Assembly (NCBI GenBank): GCA_016793685.1
Contig: JAEULX010000178.1
Span: forward strand, 1 to 10,607
Origin: Bradyrhizobiaceae bacterium
GTDB taxonomy: Bacteria; Pseudomonadota; Alphaproteobacteria; Rhizobiales; Xanthobacteraceae
Direction: 5' to 3'
Length of the DNA stretch: 10,607 bases
The translations under genes were made by a program, and so were the position numbers. Shown piece by piece: positions 1 to 6,492 of this stretch (its first letter is position 1; each line of letters opens with the position of its first letter). Below the pieces are notes generated by a model. The model did not search any database. It worked only from the letters and a program-made list of their open reading frames with translations, and was not told where the DNA came from.

Positions 1-227
1 TCGGCCATCTGCTCGGCGCGGCAGGGGCGGTGGAAGCGATCTTCTCGGTTCTCGCCATTCGCGATAACGTCGTGCCGCCCACACTCAATCTCGACAATCC
101 GTCCGTCGAAACGCCGATCGACCTTGTCCCGCACAAGGCGAAGAAGCGCGAAGTCAACGTCGTGCTGACCAATTCTTTCGGCTTCGGCGGCACCAACGCT
201 TCGCTCGTCTTCCGCCGGCTTCAGTGA
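1..227 (+). CDS. fabF: 3-oxoacyl-[acyl-carrier-protein] synthase II, C-terminal part (5' truncated by window)
   Basis: This is the last 74 codons of a beta-ketoacyl-ACP synthase; the first complete codon is at position 3. The enzyme condenses malonyl-ACP with a growing acyl-ACP in cytosolic type II fatty acid synthesis. The window opens on GHLLGAAGAVEA, which holds the second active-site histidine of the Cys-His-His triad (E. coli His340). Near the end is NSFGFGGTNAS, the glycine-rich loop with the gatekeeper phenylalanine that closes the acyl pocket. The frame ends in TGA at 225-227. The catalytic cysteine and first histidine lie outside the window. The fabF-mltG adjacency also occurs in E. 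coli, where pabC lies between them. FabF is preferred over FabB because of the loop sequence and this neighbourhood. The family is certain and the paralogue very likely. Confidence 0.93.
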   Translation, partial: GHLLGAAGAVEAIFSVLAIRDNVVPPTLNLDNPSVETPIDLVPHKAKKREVNVVLTNSFGFGGTNASLVFRRLQ

Positions 228-241
228 CCGCGCCGAATTTT

Positions 242-280
242 TCGCGCCGCGCAGCAGGCTTTGCACAAGTTGCGGCGCGA
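242..280. repeat. Perfect 9-bp inverted repeat downstream of fabF
   Basis: TCGCGCCGC at 242-250 is exactly complementary to GCGGCGCGA at 272-280, with a 21-nt loop between. It begins 14 nt after the fabF stop, so it could end or stabilise the fabF transcript. No T-run follows it on the plus strand (the T-run lies before it, at about 237-242), so it is not a canonical intrinsic terminator. In DNA this GC-rich a 9-bp match could be chance. Confidence 0.4.
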
Positions 281-312
281 GAGCGGTTTGGACTGGTAAA
301 AACGCCATAATT

Positions 313-325
313 TCAATGGCATTGA
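313..325. repeat. 13-bp palindrome in the fabF-mltG spacer
   Basis: TCAATG-G-CATTGA forms 6-bp arms around a single central base. It sits in the most AT-rich part of the 251-bp spacer, 153 bp upstream of mltG. The shape suits a dimeric regulator, but I recognise no known operator. I see no convincing -35/-10 pair next to it. The rest of the 228-478 spacer shows no gene. Confidence 0.3.
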
Positions 326-478
326 TGCATCTGCGCTGAATGCCTACACGCGAATGCCCGCGGTTTCCGCCGCCCTGCGTTCTGGTGTACCGTCCAGCAA
401 ACCGTCACATTGGCCCCATACGAGTTAAGGCAATGCGCCGACTCGCCCTGAGGGACGGCCGCCGGGGAGCCGGTTTTT

Positions 479-1729
479 ATGACGTACTTCCGAGGACCGC
501 GCGGCGGAGAGCCGACGCCTCCGGGCCAGCAGAACAAGGCTGGTCCGCGCAGCCCACGCACGGGGCTCGCGCCCGAGAGCGTGCCGGCGCCCAAGCGGCG
601 CTCGCAGCGCGCCCGCCATCCGATCGTCGTGATCGGCAACGCGATCATCACCTTCCTCGTCCTGATCGCAATCGTCGTCGGCGTGGCGATCATGGTCGGC
701 AGGCAGCGCATGGAAACGCCGGGTCCGCTCGGCGAGGACAAGGTCGTCAACATTCCGCGTGGGGCCGGCGTGCGCGACATCGCCGATCTCCTGGTCAAGG
801 AGGGCGTGATCGACCAGCCCTGGACCTTTGTCGGCGCGGTGGTGGTGCGCAAGGCGCGCGACGATCTCAAGTCCGGCGAATACCTGTTCCCCCAACATGC
901 GACCCTGGGCGATGTGATCGCGACCTTGCTCGACGGCAAGGTTGTCCAGCATGCGCTCACGGTGCCCGAGGGACTCACCTCCGAGCAGGTCGTGCACCGC
1001 TTGCTCGACGCCGACATGCTCGGGGGCAATATCCGCGAGATGCCGCGCGAAGGCTCGCTGTTGCCGGAGACTTACAAGGTGGTGCGCGGCACGCCGCGGG
1101 AGCAGGTGCTCCAGCGCATGCAGCAGGCGCAGCGCCGCGTCGTGCAGGAGGTCTGGGAGCGGCGCATGGCCGATCTGCCGCTGCGCTCGCCGGACCAGCT
1201 GGTGACGCTCGCCTCGATCATCGAGAAGGAGACGGGCCGGCCGGAGGAACGCACGCGGGTCGCCGCGGTATTCGTCAATCGCCTCAAGCAACGCATGCGG
1301 CTGCAGTCGGATCCGACCATCATCTACGGCCTGGTCGGAGGCAAGGGAACGCTCGGGCGCCCCATTCTCAAGAGCGAAATCGACCAGCCGACCCCCTACA
1401 ACACCTATGTCATCGACGGGCTGCCGCCGGGTCCGATCGCCAATCCCGGCCGCGCCGCGCTTGAGGCGGCCGCAAATCCCGCCCGCACCAAGGAACTCTT
1501 CTTCGTCTCCGACGGCGCCGGCGGCCATGTGTTTGCAGAGACGCTGGAACAGCATCAGCGCAACGTGGCGAAGCTGCGTTCGATCGAGCGTTCGCAGCGC
1601 GAGAACGACAATGACACCGCAGCGCCGGAAGAGGCTGCTGCGCCGACGCCGCCCCCTGCGCCAGCGCCCCGCTCCGCGCCGGTCCGCCGCCGGTCGTCGG
1701 AGCAAAACAGCGGCCGATCGACGCGATGA
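479..1729 (+). CDS. mltG: Endolytic murein transglycosylase MltG (YceG-like)
   Basis: This 416-residue inner-membrane lytic transglycosylase cuts nascent peptidoglycan glycan strands and so limits their length. Residues 1-46 are a basic, proline-rich cytosolic tail. About 48-73 is one hydrophobic membrane segment. The periplasmic YceG region follows, with a LysM-like part near 85-160. The catalytic glutamate is E249 in ASIIEKET, matching E. coli Glu218. Other family signatures are LQSDPTIIYG (275-284) and the NTY...GLPPGPIANPG stretch (308-324). The ATG at 479 is the only sensible start: GGGGAG at 464-469 lies 9 nt upstream and an in-frame TGA lies at 449-451. After residue 372 the protein runs into a low-complexity Ala/Pro/Arg tail of about 45 residues, predicted periplasmic, which is not part of the catalytic fold. 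Its stop overlaps the yicC start. Confidence 0.95.
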   Translation: MTYFRGPRGGEPTPPGQQNKAGPRSPRTGLAPESVPAPKRRSQRARHPIVVIGNAIITFLVLIAIVVGVAIMVGRQRMETPGPLGEDKVVNIPRGAGVRDIADLLVKEGVIDQPWTFVGAVVVRKARDDLKSGEYLFPQHATLGDVIATLLDGKVVQHALTVPEGLTSEQVVHRLLDADMLGGNIREMPREGSLLPETYKVVRGTPREQVLQRMQQAQRRVVQEVWERRMADLPLRSPDQLVTLASIIEKETGRPEERTRVAAVFVNRLKQRMRLQSDPTIIYGLVGGKGTLGRPILKSEIDQPTPYNTYVIDGLPPGPIANPGRAALEAAANPARTKELFFVSDGAGGHVFAETLEQHQRNVAKLRSIERSQRENDNDTAAPEEAAAPTPPPAPAPRSAPVRRRSSEQNSGRSTR

Positions 1730-2658
1730 GCGCCGAAGCATCCTTGCGTGCGAATACCCGGAGCGCTCCCACGGCGCTGTCCAGCATGACCGGCTTTGCC
1801 CGCTGCAACGGCGCGAGCGGGCAATACGCGTTCTCCTGGGAGATCAAATCGGTCAACGCGAAGGGCCTCGACCTGCGGCTGCGCGTGCCGCAGGGGTGGG
1901 ACGCGATCGAACAGGCGGTGCGCGCCAAGGCGGGCGAGGTGCTCGCGCGCGGAACCGTCTATGCCACGCTCACGGTCGAACGGCCTGCCGTGCAGCCGAT
2001 CGTCCGCGTCAACGACCAGGTGCTGTCCGCCGTCCTCACAACCCTCGAAGGCCTGTCCGAGCGTATTCAGGCCGAGCCGCCCCGCCTCGACGGGATCCTC
2101 GCGATCAAAGGCGTGGTGGAGGTCATCGAGGCCGACGAAAGCGAGAATGACCGCGCGGCGGCGGAAGCGGCGGTGGTCACGGGGTTCGCTTCGGCGCTCG
2201 CCGATCTCACGGCCATGCGCCGGCACGAGGGCGAAGCGCTCGGCCGCGTGCTTGCCCAGCGCCTTGCCGACATCGCGGCGCTGGCGGAACGCGCCGAAAC
2301 GGCGCCGGGGCGCAAACCGGAAGCGGTCAGGGAACGGCTCGCCCGCCAGGTGGCGCTGCTGCTCGAAGCGTCGGAACGTTTCGATCCCGACCGGCTGCAC
2401 CAGGAGGCGATTCTGATCGCCGCGAAGGCGGACGTGCGCGAGGAACTCGACCGGCTGCACGCGCATGTCGCGCAGGCGAATCAACTCGTCAAGAAGGGCG
2501 GGGCGATCGGGCGGCGGCTCGATTTCCTCGCGCAGGAGCTCAATCGCGAAGCCAATACGCTGTGCGCGAAAGCAAACGACATCGAACTCAGCACGATCGG
2601 CTTGGAGCTGAAAAGCGCGGTCGAGCAGTTCCGCGAACAGGTGCAGAATCTGGAGTAG
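1726..2658 (+). CDS. yicC: YicC family endoribonuclease
   Basis: This 310-residue cytosolic protein has the two YicC blocks. The N-terminal signature SSMTGFAR is at residues 19-26, followed by WEIKSVNAKGLDLRLRVP. The C-terminal DUF1732 block at about 267-310 includes NREANTL and ends in FREQVQNLE. Members of this family in E. coli and Bacillus are described as RNA endonucleases, and E. coli YicC has been linked to turnover of the small RNA RyhB. Targets in this lineage are unknown. The start at 1726 overlaps the mltG stop as ATGA, suggesting translational coupling. Many homologues begin only one to a few residues before MTGFAR, so the extra 18-20 residues may not all be translated. An internal ATG at codon 21 is the alternative. 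The gene is followed 2 bp later by gmk, a common yicC-gmk pairing. Confidence 0.94.
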   Translation: MSAEASLRANTRSAPTALSSMTGFARCNGASGQYAFSWEIKSVNAKGLDLRLRVPQGWDAIEQAVRAKAGEVLARGTVYATLTVERPAVQPIVRVNDQVLSAVLTTLEGLSERIQAEPPRLDGILAIKGVVEVIEADESENDRAAAEAAVVTGFASALADLTAMRRHEGEALGRVLAQRLADIAALAERAETAPGRKPEAVRERLARQVALLLEASERFDPDRLHQEAILIAAKADVREELDRLHAHVAQANQLVKKGGAIGRRLDFLAQELNREANTLCAKANDIELSTIGLELKSAVEQFREQVQNLE

Positions 2659-2660
2659 CC

Positions 2661-3338
2661 ATGAGTGGTTTGGCGGCGCGTGCGAAGGATGAGGCCGTCG
2701 CCCGGCGCGGCATCCTGTTCGTCGTCTCCTCGCCGTCGGGCGCGGGCAAGACCACGCTGACGCGCACGCTGATCGAGAAGGAAAACAACCTCAATCTCTC
2801 GGTCTCGGTGACCACGCGCGCGCGACGGCCGAGCGAGATCGACGGGGTGCACTACCGCTTCATTTCGATGCGCCACTTCGAGGCCATGCGCGCCGGCGAT
2901 GAACTGCTGGAGTGGGCGGAGGTGCATGGCAACTGCTACGGCACCCCGCGCGAGCCGGTGGAGCAGGCGCTCGCGGCCGGCCGCGACATGCTGTTCGACA
3001 TCGATTGGCAGGGAACGCAGCAAATCTACCAGAGGATGCGCAGCGACGTCGTGAGCGTCTTTGTGCTGCCGCCGTCCGCCGCCGAACTGAAGGCGCGGCT
3101 CGAACGGCGTGCCGAAGATTCGGAAGAGATCATCGCACGGCGGTTGCGCAACGCCGCGCAAGAGATTCCCCACTGGACGGAATACGATTACGTGCTGATC
3201 AATTGTGATCTCCACGAGAGTTTCGCGCAGCTGCGCGCGATCCTCACCGCCGAACGCCTCAAGCGCATCATGCATTCCGACGACCTCGAGACGCGCGTCG
3301 CCAAGCTGCTGGCCGACCTCAGACAGATCGCTCCCTGA
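2661..3338 (+). CDS. gmk: Guanylate kinase
   Basis: This 225-residue cytosolic enzyme phosphorylates GMP to GDP with ATP, feeding GTP, dGTP and (p)ppGpp pools. The Walker A loop is SSPSGAGKTT at residues 23-32. The GMP-binding residues lie in SVTTRARRP (49-57), in the HY at 64-65 and in the E-x-x-x-x-x-YGTP region (87-96). FDIDWQGTQQI (112-122) is the guanylate-kinase core strand. The lid follows with RLERRAEDSEEII. The length is normal for a bacterial Gmk. I chose ATG 2661 because GGAG at 2652-2655, inside the end of yicC, is well spaced. The longer in-frame reading from 2562 would overlap yicC by almost 100 bp and adds nothing conserved. It ends the plus-strand run and converges on rsmA 40 bp away. 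Confidence 0.96.
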   Translation: MSGLAARAKDEAVARRGILFVVSSPSGAGKTTLTRTLIEKENNLNLSVSVTTRARRPSEIDGVHYRFISMRHFEAMRAGDELLEWAEVHGNCYGTPREPVEQALAAGRDMLFDIDWQGTQQIYQRMRSDVVSVFVLPPSAAELKARLERRAEDSEEIIARRLRNAAQEIPHWTEYDYVLINCDLHESFAQLRAILTAERLKRIMHSDDLETRVAKLLADLRQIAP

Positions 3339-3342
3339 CGGC

Positions 3343-3361
3343 AGCGCGCGCGATGCGCGCT
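3343..3361 (+). terminator. Hairpin after gmk, possible weak terminator
   Basis: AGCGCGC (3343-3349) pairs with GCGCGCT (3355-3361) around a 5-nt loop, starting 4 nt after the gmk stop. The position between convergent genes suits transcript ending. There is no T-run after it, only scattered pyrimidines, so it may work poorly or need Rho. Confidence 0.35.
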
Positions 3362-3370
3362 CCGTCCTGC

Positions 3371-3397
3371 TTGCAAAATCAGGCGGGCTTCGCCCGC
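3371..3397 (-). terminator. Terminator-like hairpin overlapping the rsmA stop
   Basis: On the minus strand GCGGGC, a 3-nt loop and GCCCGC (3383-3397) form a compact stem. A short ATTTTGC tract follows at about 3372-3378. The stem lies inside the last codons of rsmA and the stop codon sits just after it. This is the best intrinsic-terminator shape in the window, although the T-tract is only four bases. It would serve the minus-strand cluster. Confidence 0.4.
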
Positions 3398-4239
3398 AGC
3401 CGGACCCAGGCATTGGCGAGCGCGACAAAGCCCGCGACCGGAATGTCTTCGGCGCGCGCCGTCGGCTCGATGTCGGTCTCGGCAAGCAAGGCGAGCGGAT
3501 CGCCGCCGAGGGATTTCAGGCTCTGGCGCAGCATTTTCCGGCGCTGCCCGAAGGCGGCCGCGGTCACCTGTTCGAGGGCCGCGCGCGCGCAGGCCACGGG
3601 CGCCGGCCGCGGCATGAATCTGACTAGCGAGGAGGTCACCTTGGGCGGCGGCACGAAGGCTTGCGGCGCGACGTCGAACAGGATGCGCGGCTCCGTGCGC
3701 CATTGCGCCAGAACGGCAAGCCGGCCGTAACTTTTACTGCCCGGGGCGGCGACGATGCGCTCGGCGACCTCGCGCTGAAACATGAGAACAAGCATATCGT
3801 ACCAGGGCGGCCACGGTTCGAGCGAAAGCCAGCCGACGAGCAGCGCGGTCGCGATATTGTAGGGCAGGTTGGCGACGATACGCGCCGGCCGTGCGCCTTC
3901 GATCAGCGCGGCCAGGTCCTGGGCGAGCGCATCGCCTTCGATGATCGTGAGGCGTTGCGGATAGCGTGCGGCGATCTCGGCCAGCGCCGCGATCGCGCGC
4001 GGGTCGCGTTCGACGGCGATCACGCGCTTCGCCCCCTCCGCCAGCAGCGCGCGCGTCAATCCACCGGGCCCGGGACCGATCTCGACCACGGTCGCACCCT
4101 CGAGTGGCCCCGCCGCGCGGGCGATGCGGGCGGTGAGATTGAGGTCGAGCAGAAAGTTCTGTCCGAGCGACTTTCGCGCGGCGAGCGCGTGCCGGCGAAT
4201 CACCTCGCGCAACGGCGGGAGGTCGTCGATCGCACTCAT
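3379..4239 (-). CDS. rsmA: 16S rRNA dimethyladenosine transferase
   Basis: RsmA (KsgA) uses SAM to dimethylate two adjacent adenosines in helix 45 of 16S rRNA, a late 30S maturation step. Loss of it gives kasugamycin resistance. The 286-residue product begins with SLGQNFLLDLN (24-34). It then carries SAM motif I VEIGPGPGG (52-60), the acidic motif around ERDPRAI (77-83), EGDAL (101-105) and the catalytic NLPYN (124-128). FQREVAERI (154-162) and the C-terminal FGQRRKMLRQSL (230-241) complete the family pattern. Nothing is missing. The ATG at 4239 lies 37 bp after pdxA and has no obvious Shine-Dalgarno, so it may depend on read-through from pdxA. The surA-pdxA-rsmA order is shared with enterobacteria. 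Confidence 0.96.
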   Translation of the reverse strand: MSAIDDLPPLREVIRRHALAARKSLGQNFLLDLNLTARIARAAGPLEGATVVEIGPGPGGLTRALLAEGAKRVIAVERDPRAIAALAEIAARYPQRLTIIEGDALAQDLAALIEGARPARIVANLPYNIATALLVGWLSLEPWPPWYDMLVLMFQREVAERIVAAPGSKSYGRLAVLAQWRTEPRILFDVAPQAFVPPPKVTSSLVRFMPRPAPVACARAALEQVTAAAFGQRRKMLRQSLKSLGGDPLALLAETDIEPTARAEDIPVAGFVALANAWVRLRAKPA

Positions 4240-4243
4240 GTCA

Positions 4244-4273
4244 CGCGCCGCGCGTCATCGTTGCGCGCCGCGC
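4244..4273. repeat. 10-bp direct repeat in the pdxA-rsmA spacer
   Basis: CGCGCCGCGC occurs at 4244-4253 and again, identically, at 4264-4273, exactly 20 bp apart. Together they fill most of the 37-bp spacer and the rsmA leader. This may be simple GC-rich drift. A two-turn spacing would also put both copies on one helix face. No function is assigned. Confidence 0.35.
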
Positions 4274-4276
4274 CGT

Positions 4277-5299
4277 TCATTCCGCCGCTGCGATGGCCGG
4301 GTGCGCGTCGGCGAGGCGCATCGCGAGCCGCAGCGCGGCGACGAGACTCGACGGGTCGGCGCGGCCGGTTCCCGCCAGGTCGAATGCGGTGCCATGGTCC
4401 GGCGAGGTGCGCACGAACGGCAGCCCGAGGGTGACATTCACCGCATGGGCGAAGGCGAGGGTCTTGATGGGGATCAGCGCCTGGTCGTGGTACATGCACA
4501 GCGCGGCGTCATAGGTCGCGCGCATTCCGGCATGGAACAAGGTGTCCGCCGGAAGCGGTCCGCGGACAGCGATGCCCTCGGCCGCGAGCGCAGCGACTGC
4601 CGGTGCGATGATGTCGTGCTCCTCGTGTCCGATCGCGCCGTTCTCGCTGGCGTGCGGGTTCAAGCCGGCGACCACCAGCCGCGGGCGACCGATGCGGAAG
4701 CGCCAGGCAAGATCGCGGGCGACGATGCGTCCGGTCGCAACGATGCGGTCGCGGGTGAGTTGCCCCGGCACGGCGGCGAGCGGCACGTGAATCGTCACCG
4801 GAACCACGGCGAGCTCCGGCGACCAGAGCATCATCACCGGCAGGACCGCGCGTCCGGTCGCGCGCGTCGCCAGGCGCGCGAGATATTCCGTGTGCCCGGG
4901 GTCGCCGAAGCCGGCCCGGTAGAGCACGCTCTTGGCGATGGGGTTGGTGACGATCGCCGCGGCCTCTCCCGCCAGCACCGCCGCAACGGCCCGGTCGATG
5001 GCGGTGATCGCAGCCGGCGCGCTCGACGCATCCGGTACGCCGGGCTGCGCCGTGATGGCCGATCCGATATCGACGACGGGCAGGGCGGTCGGAAACGCCT
5101 GGTTCGCCTGCGCCGGCGTGACCGTGGCGACGGAAAGGTCGAGCCCGAGCGCATGCGCGCGGCGAGCAAGGAAAGCAGGGTCGGCGAGGAGGTAGAACGG
5201 GGGCAGGTCGAGTTCCGCGCGGCGCACCCAGGCCGCGAGCGCGATGTCGGGTCCTATCCCGGCTGGCTCGCCGACGGTCAGTGCAAGCGGCGGTCTCAT
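4277..5299 (-). CDS. pdxA: 4-hydroxythreonine-4-phosphate dehydrogenase
   Basis: PdxA oxidises 4-phosphohydroxy-L-threonine with NAD(P), and its product is used by PdxJ to make pyridoxine 5'-phosphate (DXP-dependent vitamin B6 route, cytosol). The 340 residues open with GEPAGIGPDIA (10-20). They include TNPIAK (118-123), PGHTEYLA (134-141), the three metal-binding histidines H171, H216 and H271 (E. coli His166/211/266), and RTSPDHGTA (297-305). The glycine-rich loop reads NPHASENG where NPHAGEGG or NPHAGENG is usual, a mild change. I start it at ATG 5299 because the family consensus begins right there and its ATG overlaps the surA stop (ATGA). A longer frame to 5434 only runs back through surA. 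Expression is probably coupled to surA. Confidence 0.95.
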   Translation of the reverse strand: MRPPLALTVGEPAGIGPDIALAAWVRRAELDLPPFYLLADPAFLARRAHALGLDLSVATVTPAQANQAFPTALPVVDIGSAITAQPGVPDASSAPAAITAIDRAVAAVLAGEAAAIVTNPIAKSVLYRAGFGDPGHTEYLARLATRATGRAVLPVMMLWSPELAVVPVTIHVPLAAVPGQLTRDRIVATGRIVARDLAWRFRIGRPRLVVAGLNPHASENGAIGHEEHDIIAPAVAALAAEGIAVRGPLPADTLFHAGMRATYDAALCMYHDQALIPIKTLAFAHAVNVTLGLPFVRTSPDHGTAFDLAGTGRADPSSLVAALRLAMRLADAHPAIAAAE

Positions 5300-6258
5300 T
5301 TCATTTCGATCAGCGCCTGTCGGCGCAACTCGCTGAGATAGCGCTTCGACTTGGCTTCGAACTGCTTGCTGAACATCTCGCTGCGGGTCTTGCGCATGGC
5401 GGGGGTATCGACCTTGGTTTCCCGCTTCTCGCAAATCGCAAACACCTGGATACCGTTCGCCGTCGTCTCCGGGCTGGTCAATCGGCCGACGCCGGTGCGT
5501 TCGAGTACTTCCTGCAGCGCGGGAGGAAGGTCGGCGGAATTGCGGGCCACCGGATCGAGCACGAGCACGTCAGGCAGCGCCCGGGCGAAGCGCAAGCCCT
5601 GTTCGCAATCCTGGATGCGGCTGCGCATCGCCTCGGCGTCGCGCTGCCGGGCGGCGATGGCCGCCTGCGAGGCCCCCTTCGGAAGGACGAACAGAATTGG
5701 GCGCAGAAGGTAGTCGTATGCGACCGTCTTGGCCGCCACTTCGTCTCCCTTGTCGTCTTTCTTCTCGATCGCCGCGAGGATGTCCTTCTCGCGGAATTGG
5801 AAGCTCGATTGGAATTTGCCGCGTACGAGCTGCTGCCAGACCATGTCGGCGCGGATTCGGGACTTGAGCGTTCCGGGATCGACCCCGTTCTTCTCGAGCA
5901 ACTGGGCGAGCTGGTCGCCCGACAAGTTCATCCGCTTGCCCATTTCGGCGAACGACGCATCGACGTCCTTGTCGGTGATTTCGAGCTTGTAGCGACGTCC
6001 CGTCTGCACCTTGATCTTTTCGTTGATCAGCTCGTCGATCACGTCTTGCCGGCCTGGCGACTTGCGGCTCACCATCTGGTGAAACTTGGAGCGCTGATCG
6101 ATATCGTAGGCGGTGACCGGCTCGCCATTCACCACCACGACCACTCCCTGAGCGGCCGCTGGCCGCGAGAAGTCGCCCGCGAATGCGCCAAGCGAGAGGA
6201 TTGCGCCAAGGCAGAACGCCGCGGATATCGGACGGAGGCGGGGCCAATGGAGTTTCAT
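5296..6258 (-). CDS. surA: Periplasmic chaperone / peptidyl-prolyl isomerase, SurA type
   Basis: SurA escorts unfolded outer-membrane proteins, notably LptD, across the periplasm to the BAM complex. The 320-residue reading has a Sec signal peptide: a basic start, a hydrophobic run at about 11-28, then a likely cut after PAAAQ near residue 37. VVNGEPVTAYDIDQR (41-55) is the typical SurA N-domain opening, followed by a helical chaperone region to about 165. One parvulin-like segment (about 180-280) and a terminal helix follow. E. coli SurA (428 residues) has two parvulin domains; a single divergent one is common in alphaproteobacteria, so isomerase activity is uncertain. The start is unsure: ATG 6258 gives the cleanest signal peptide, ATG 6288 adds ten residues, and neither has a good ribosome site. 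It lies downstream of lptD in the same direction. Confidence 0.88.
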   Translation of the reverse strand: MKLHWPRLRPISAAFCLGAILSLGAFAGDFSRPAAAQGVVVVVNGEPVTAYDIDQRSKFHQMVSRKSPGRQDVIDELINEKIKVQTGRRYKLEITDKDVDASFAEMGKRMNLSGDQLAQLLEKNGVDPGTLKSRIRADMVWQQLVRGKFQSSFQFREKDILAAIEKKDDKGDEVAAKTVAYDYLLRPILFVLPKGASQAAIAARQRDAEAMRSRIQDCEQGLRFARALPDVLVLDPVARNSADLPPALQEVLERTGVGRLTSPETTANGIQVFAICEKRETKVDTPAMRKTRSEMFSKQFEAKSKRYLSELRRQALIEMK

Positions 6259-6404
6259 GACGCGAATATCGACCTCGAAGCGTTTCATCAATGACGGCGG
6301 CGTTTGACGCTTTTCCGTTGCGACCGGGCAACGCGCTCTGCGGCAACCTTCACCGGAAGCGACGCTTGCAGTCAAGCGCAGGCGAGGGAAGGCTAAGCGG
6401 CGCC

Positions 6405-6410
6405 ATTATA
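6405..6410 (-). promoter_or_regulatory. Possible -10 box of a surA promoter
   Basis: On the minus strand this reads TATAAT, a perfect -10 consensus, in the 234-bp gap between lptD and surA and about 147 bp before the surA ATG. The hexamer 17 bp upstream (CATGCG) is a poor -35, so any promoter would be weak or need an activator. The same gap holds a 6-bp GC stem (6435-6440 with 6450-6455) after the lptD stop, without a T-run. An internal promoter would explain why this gap is the only wide one in the cluster. Confidence 0.35.
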
Positions 6411-6492
6411 GAGAATAGCGAAAGCAACGCATGCCGGCGGCGACGGTTACCGCCGAACCTGGGTTGGAAACTAGCCACAGAAATAGGCAAAA

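Noticed and set aside
425..1741. 438-codon minus-strand frame opposite mltG
   Set aside because: It is a GC-driven antisense shadow, Arg/Leu-rich with no motif; MltG on the plus strand is unambiguous.
1555..2484. 309-codon minus-strand frame opposite yicC
   Set aside because: It is an antisense shadow of the mltG end and yicC, with no recognisable domain.
5300..5434. 45-residue N-terminal extension of PdxA
   Set aside because: It would overlap the surA 3' end by about 135 bp. The PdxA consensus starts at ATG 5299, which overlaps the surA stop.
6289..6375. Longer SurA start from a TTG at 6375
   Set aside because: The added residues are not signal-peptide-like, and TTG is a less likely start than ATG 6258 or 6288.
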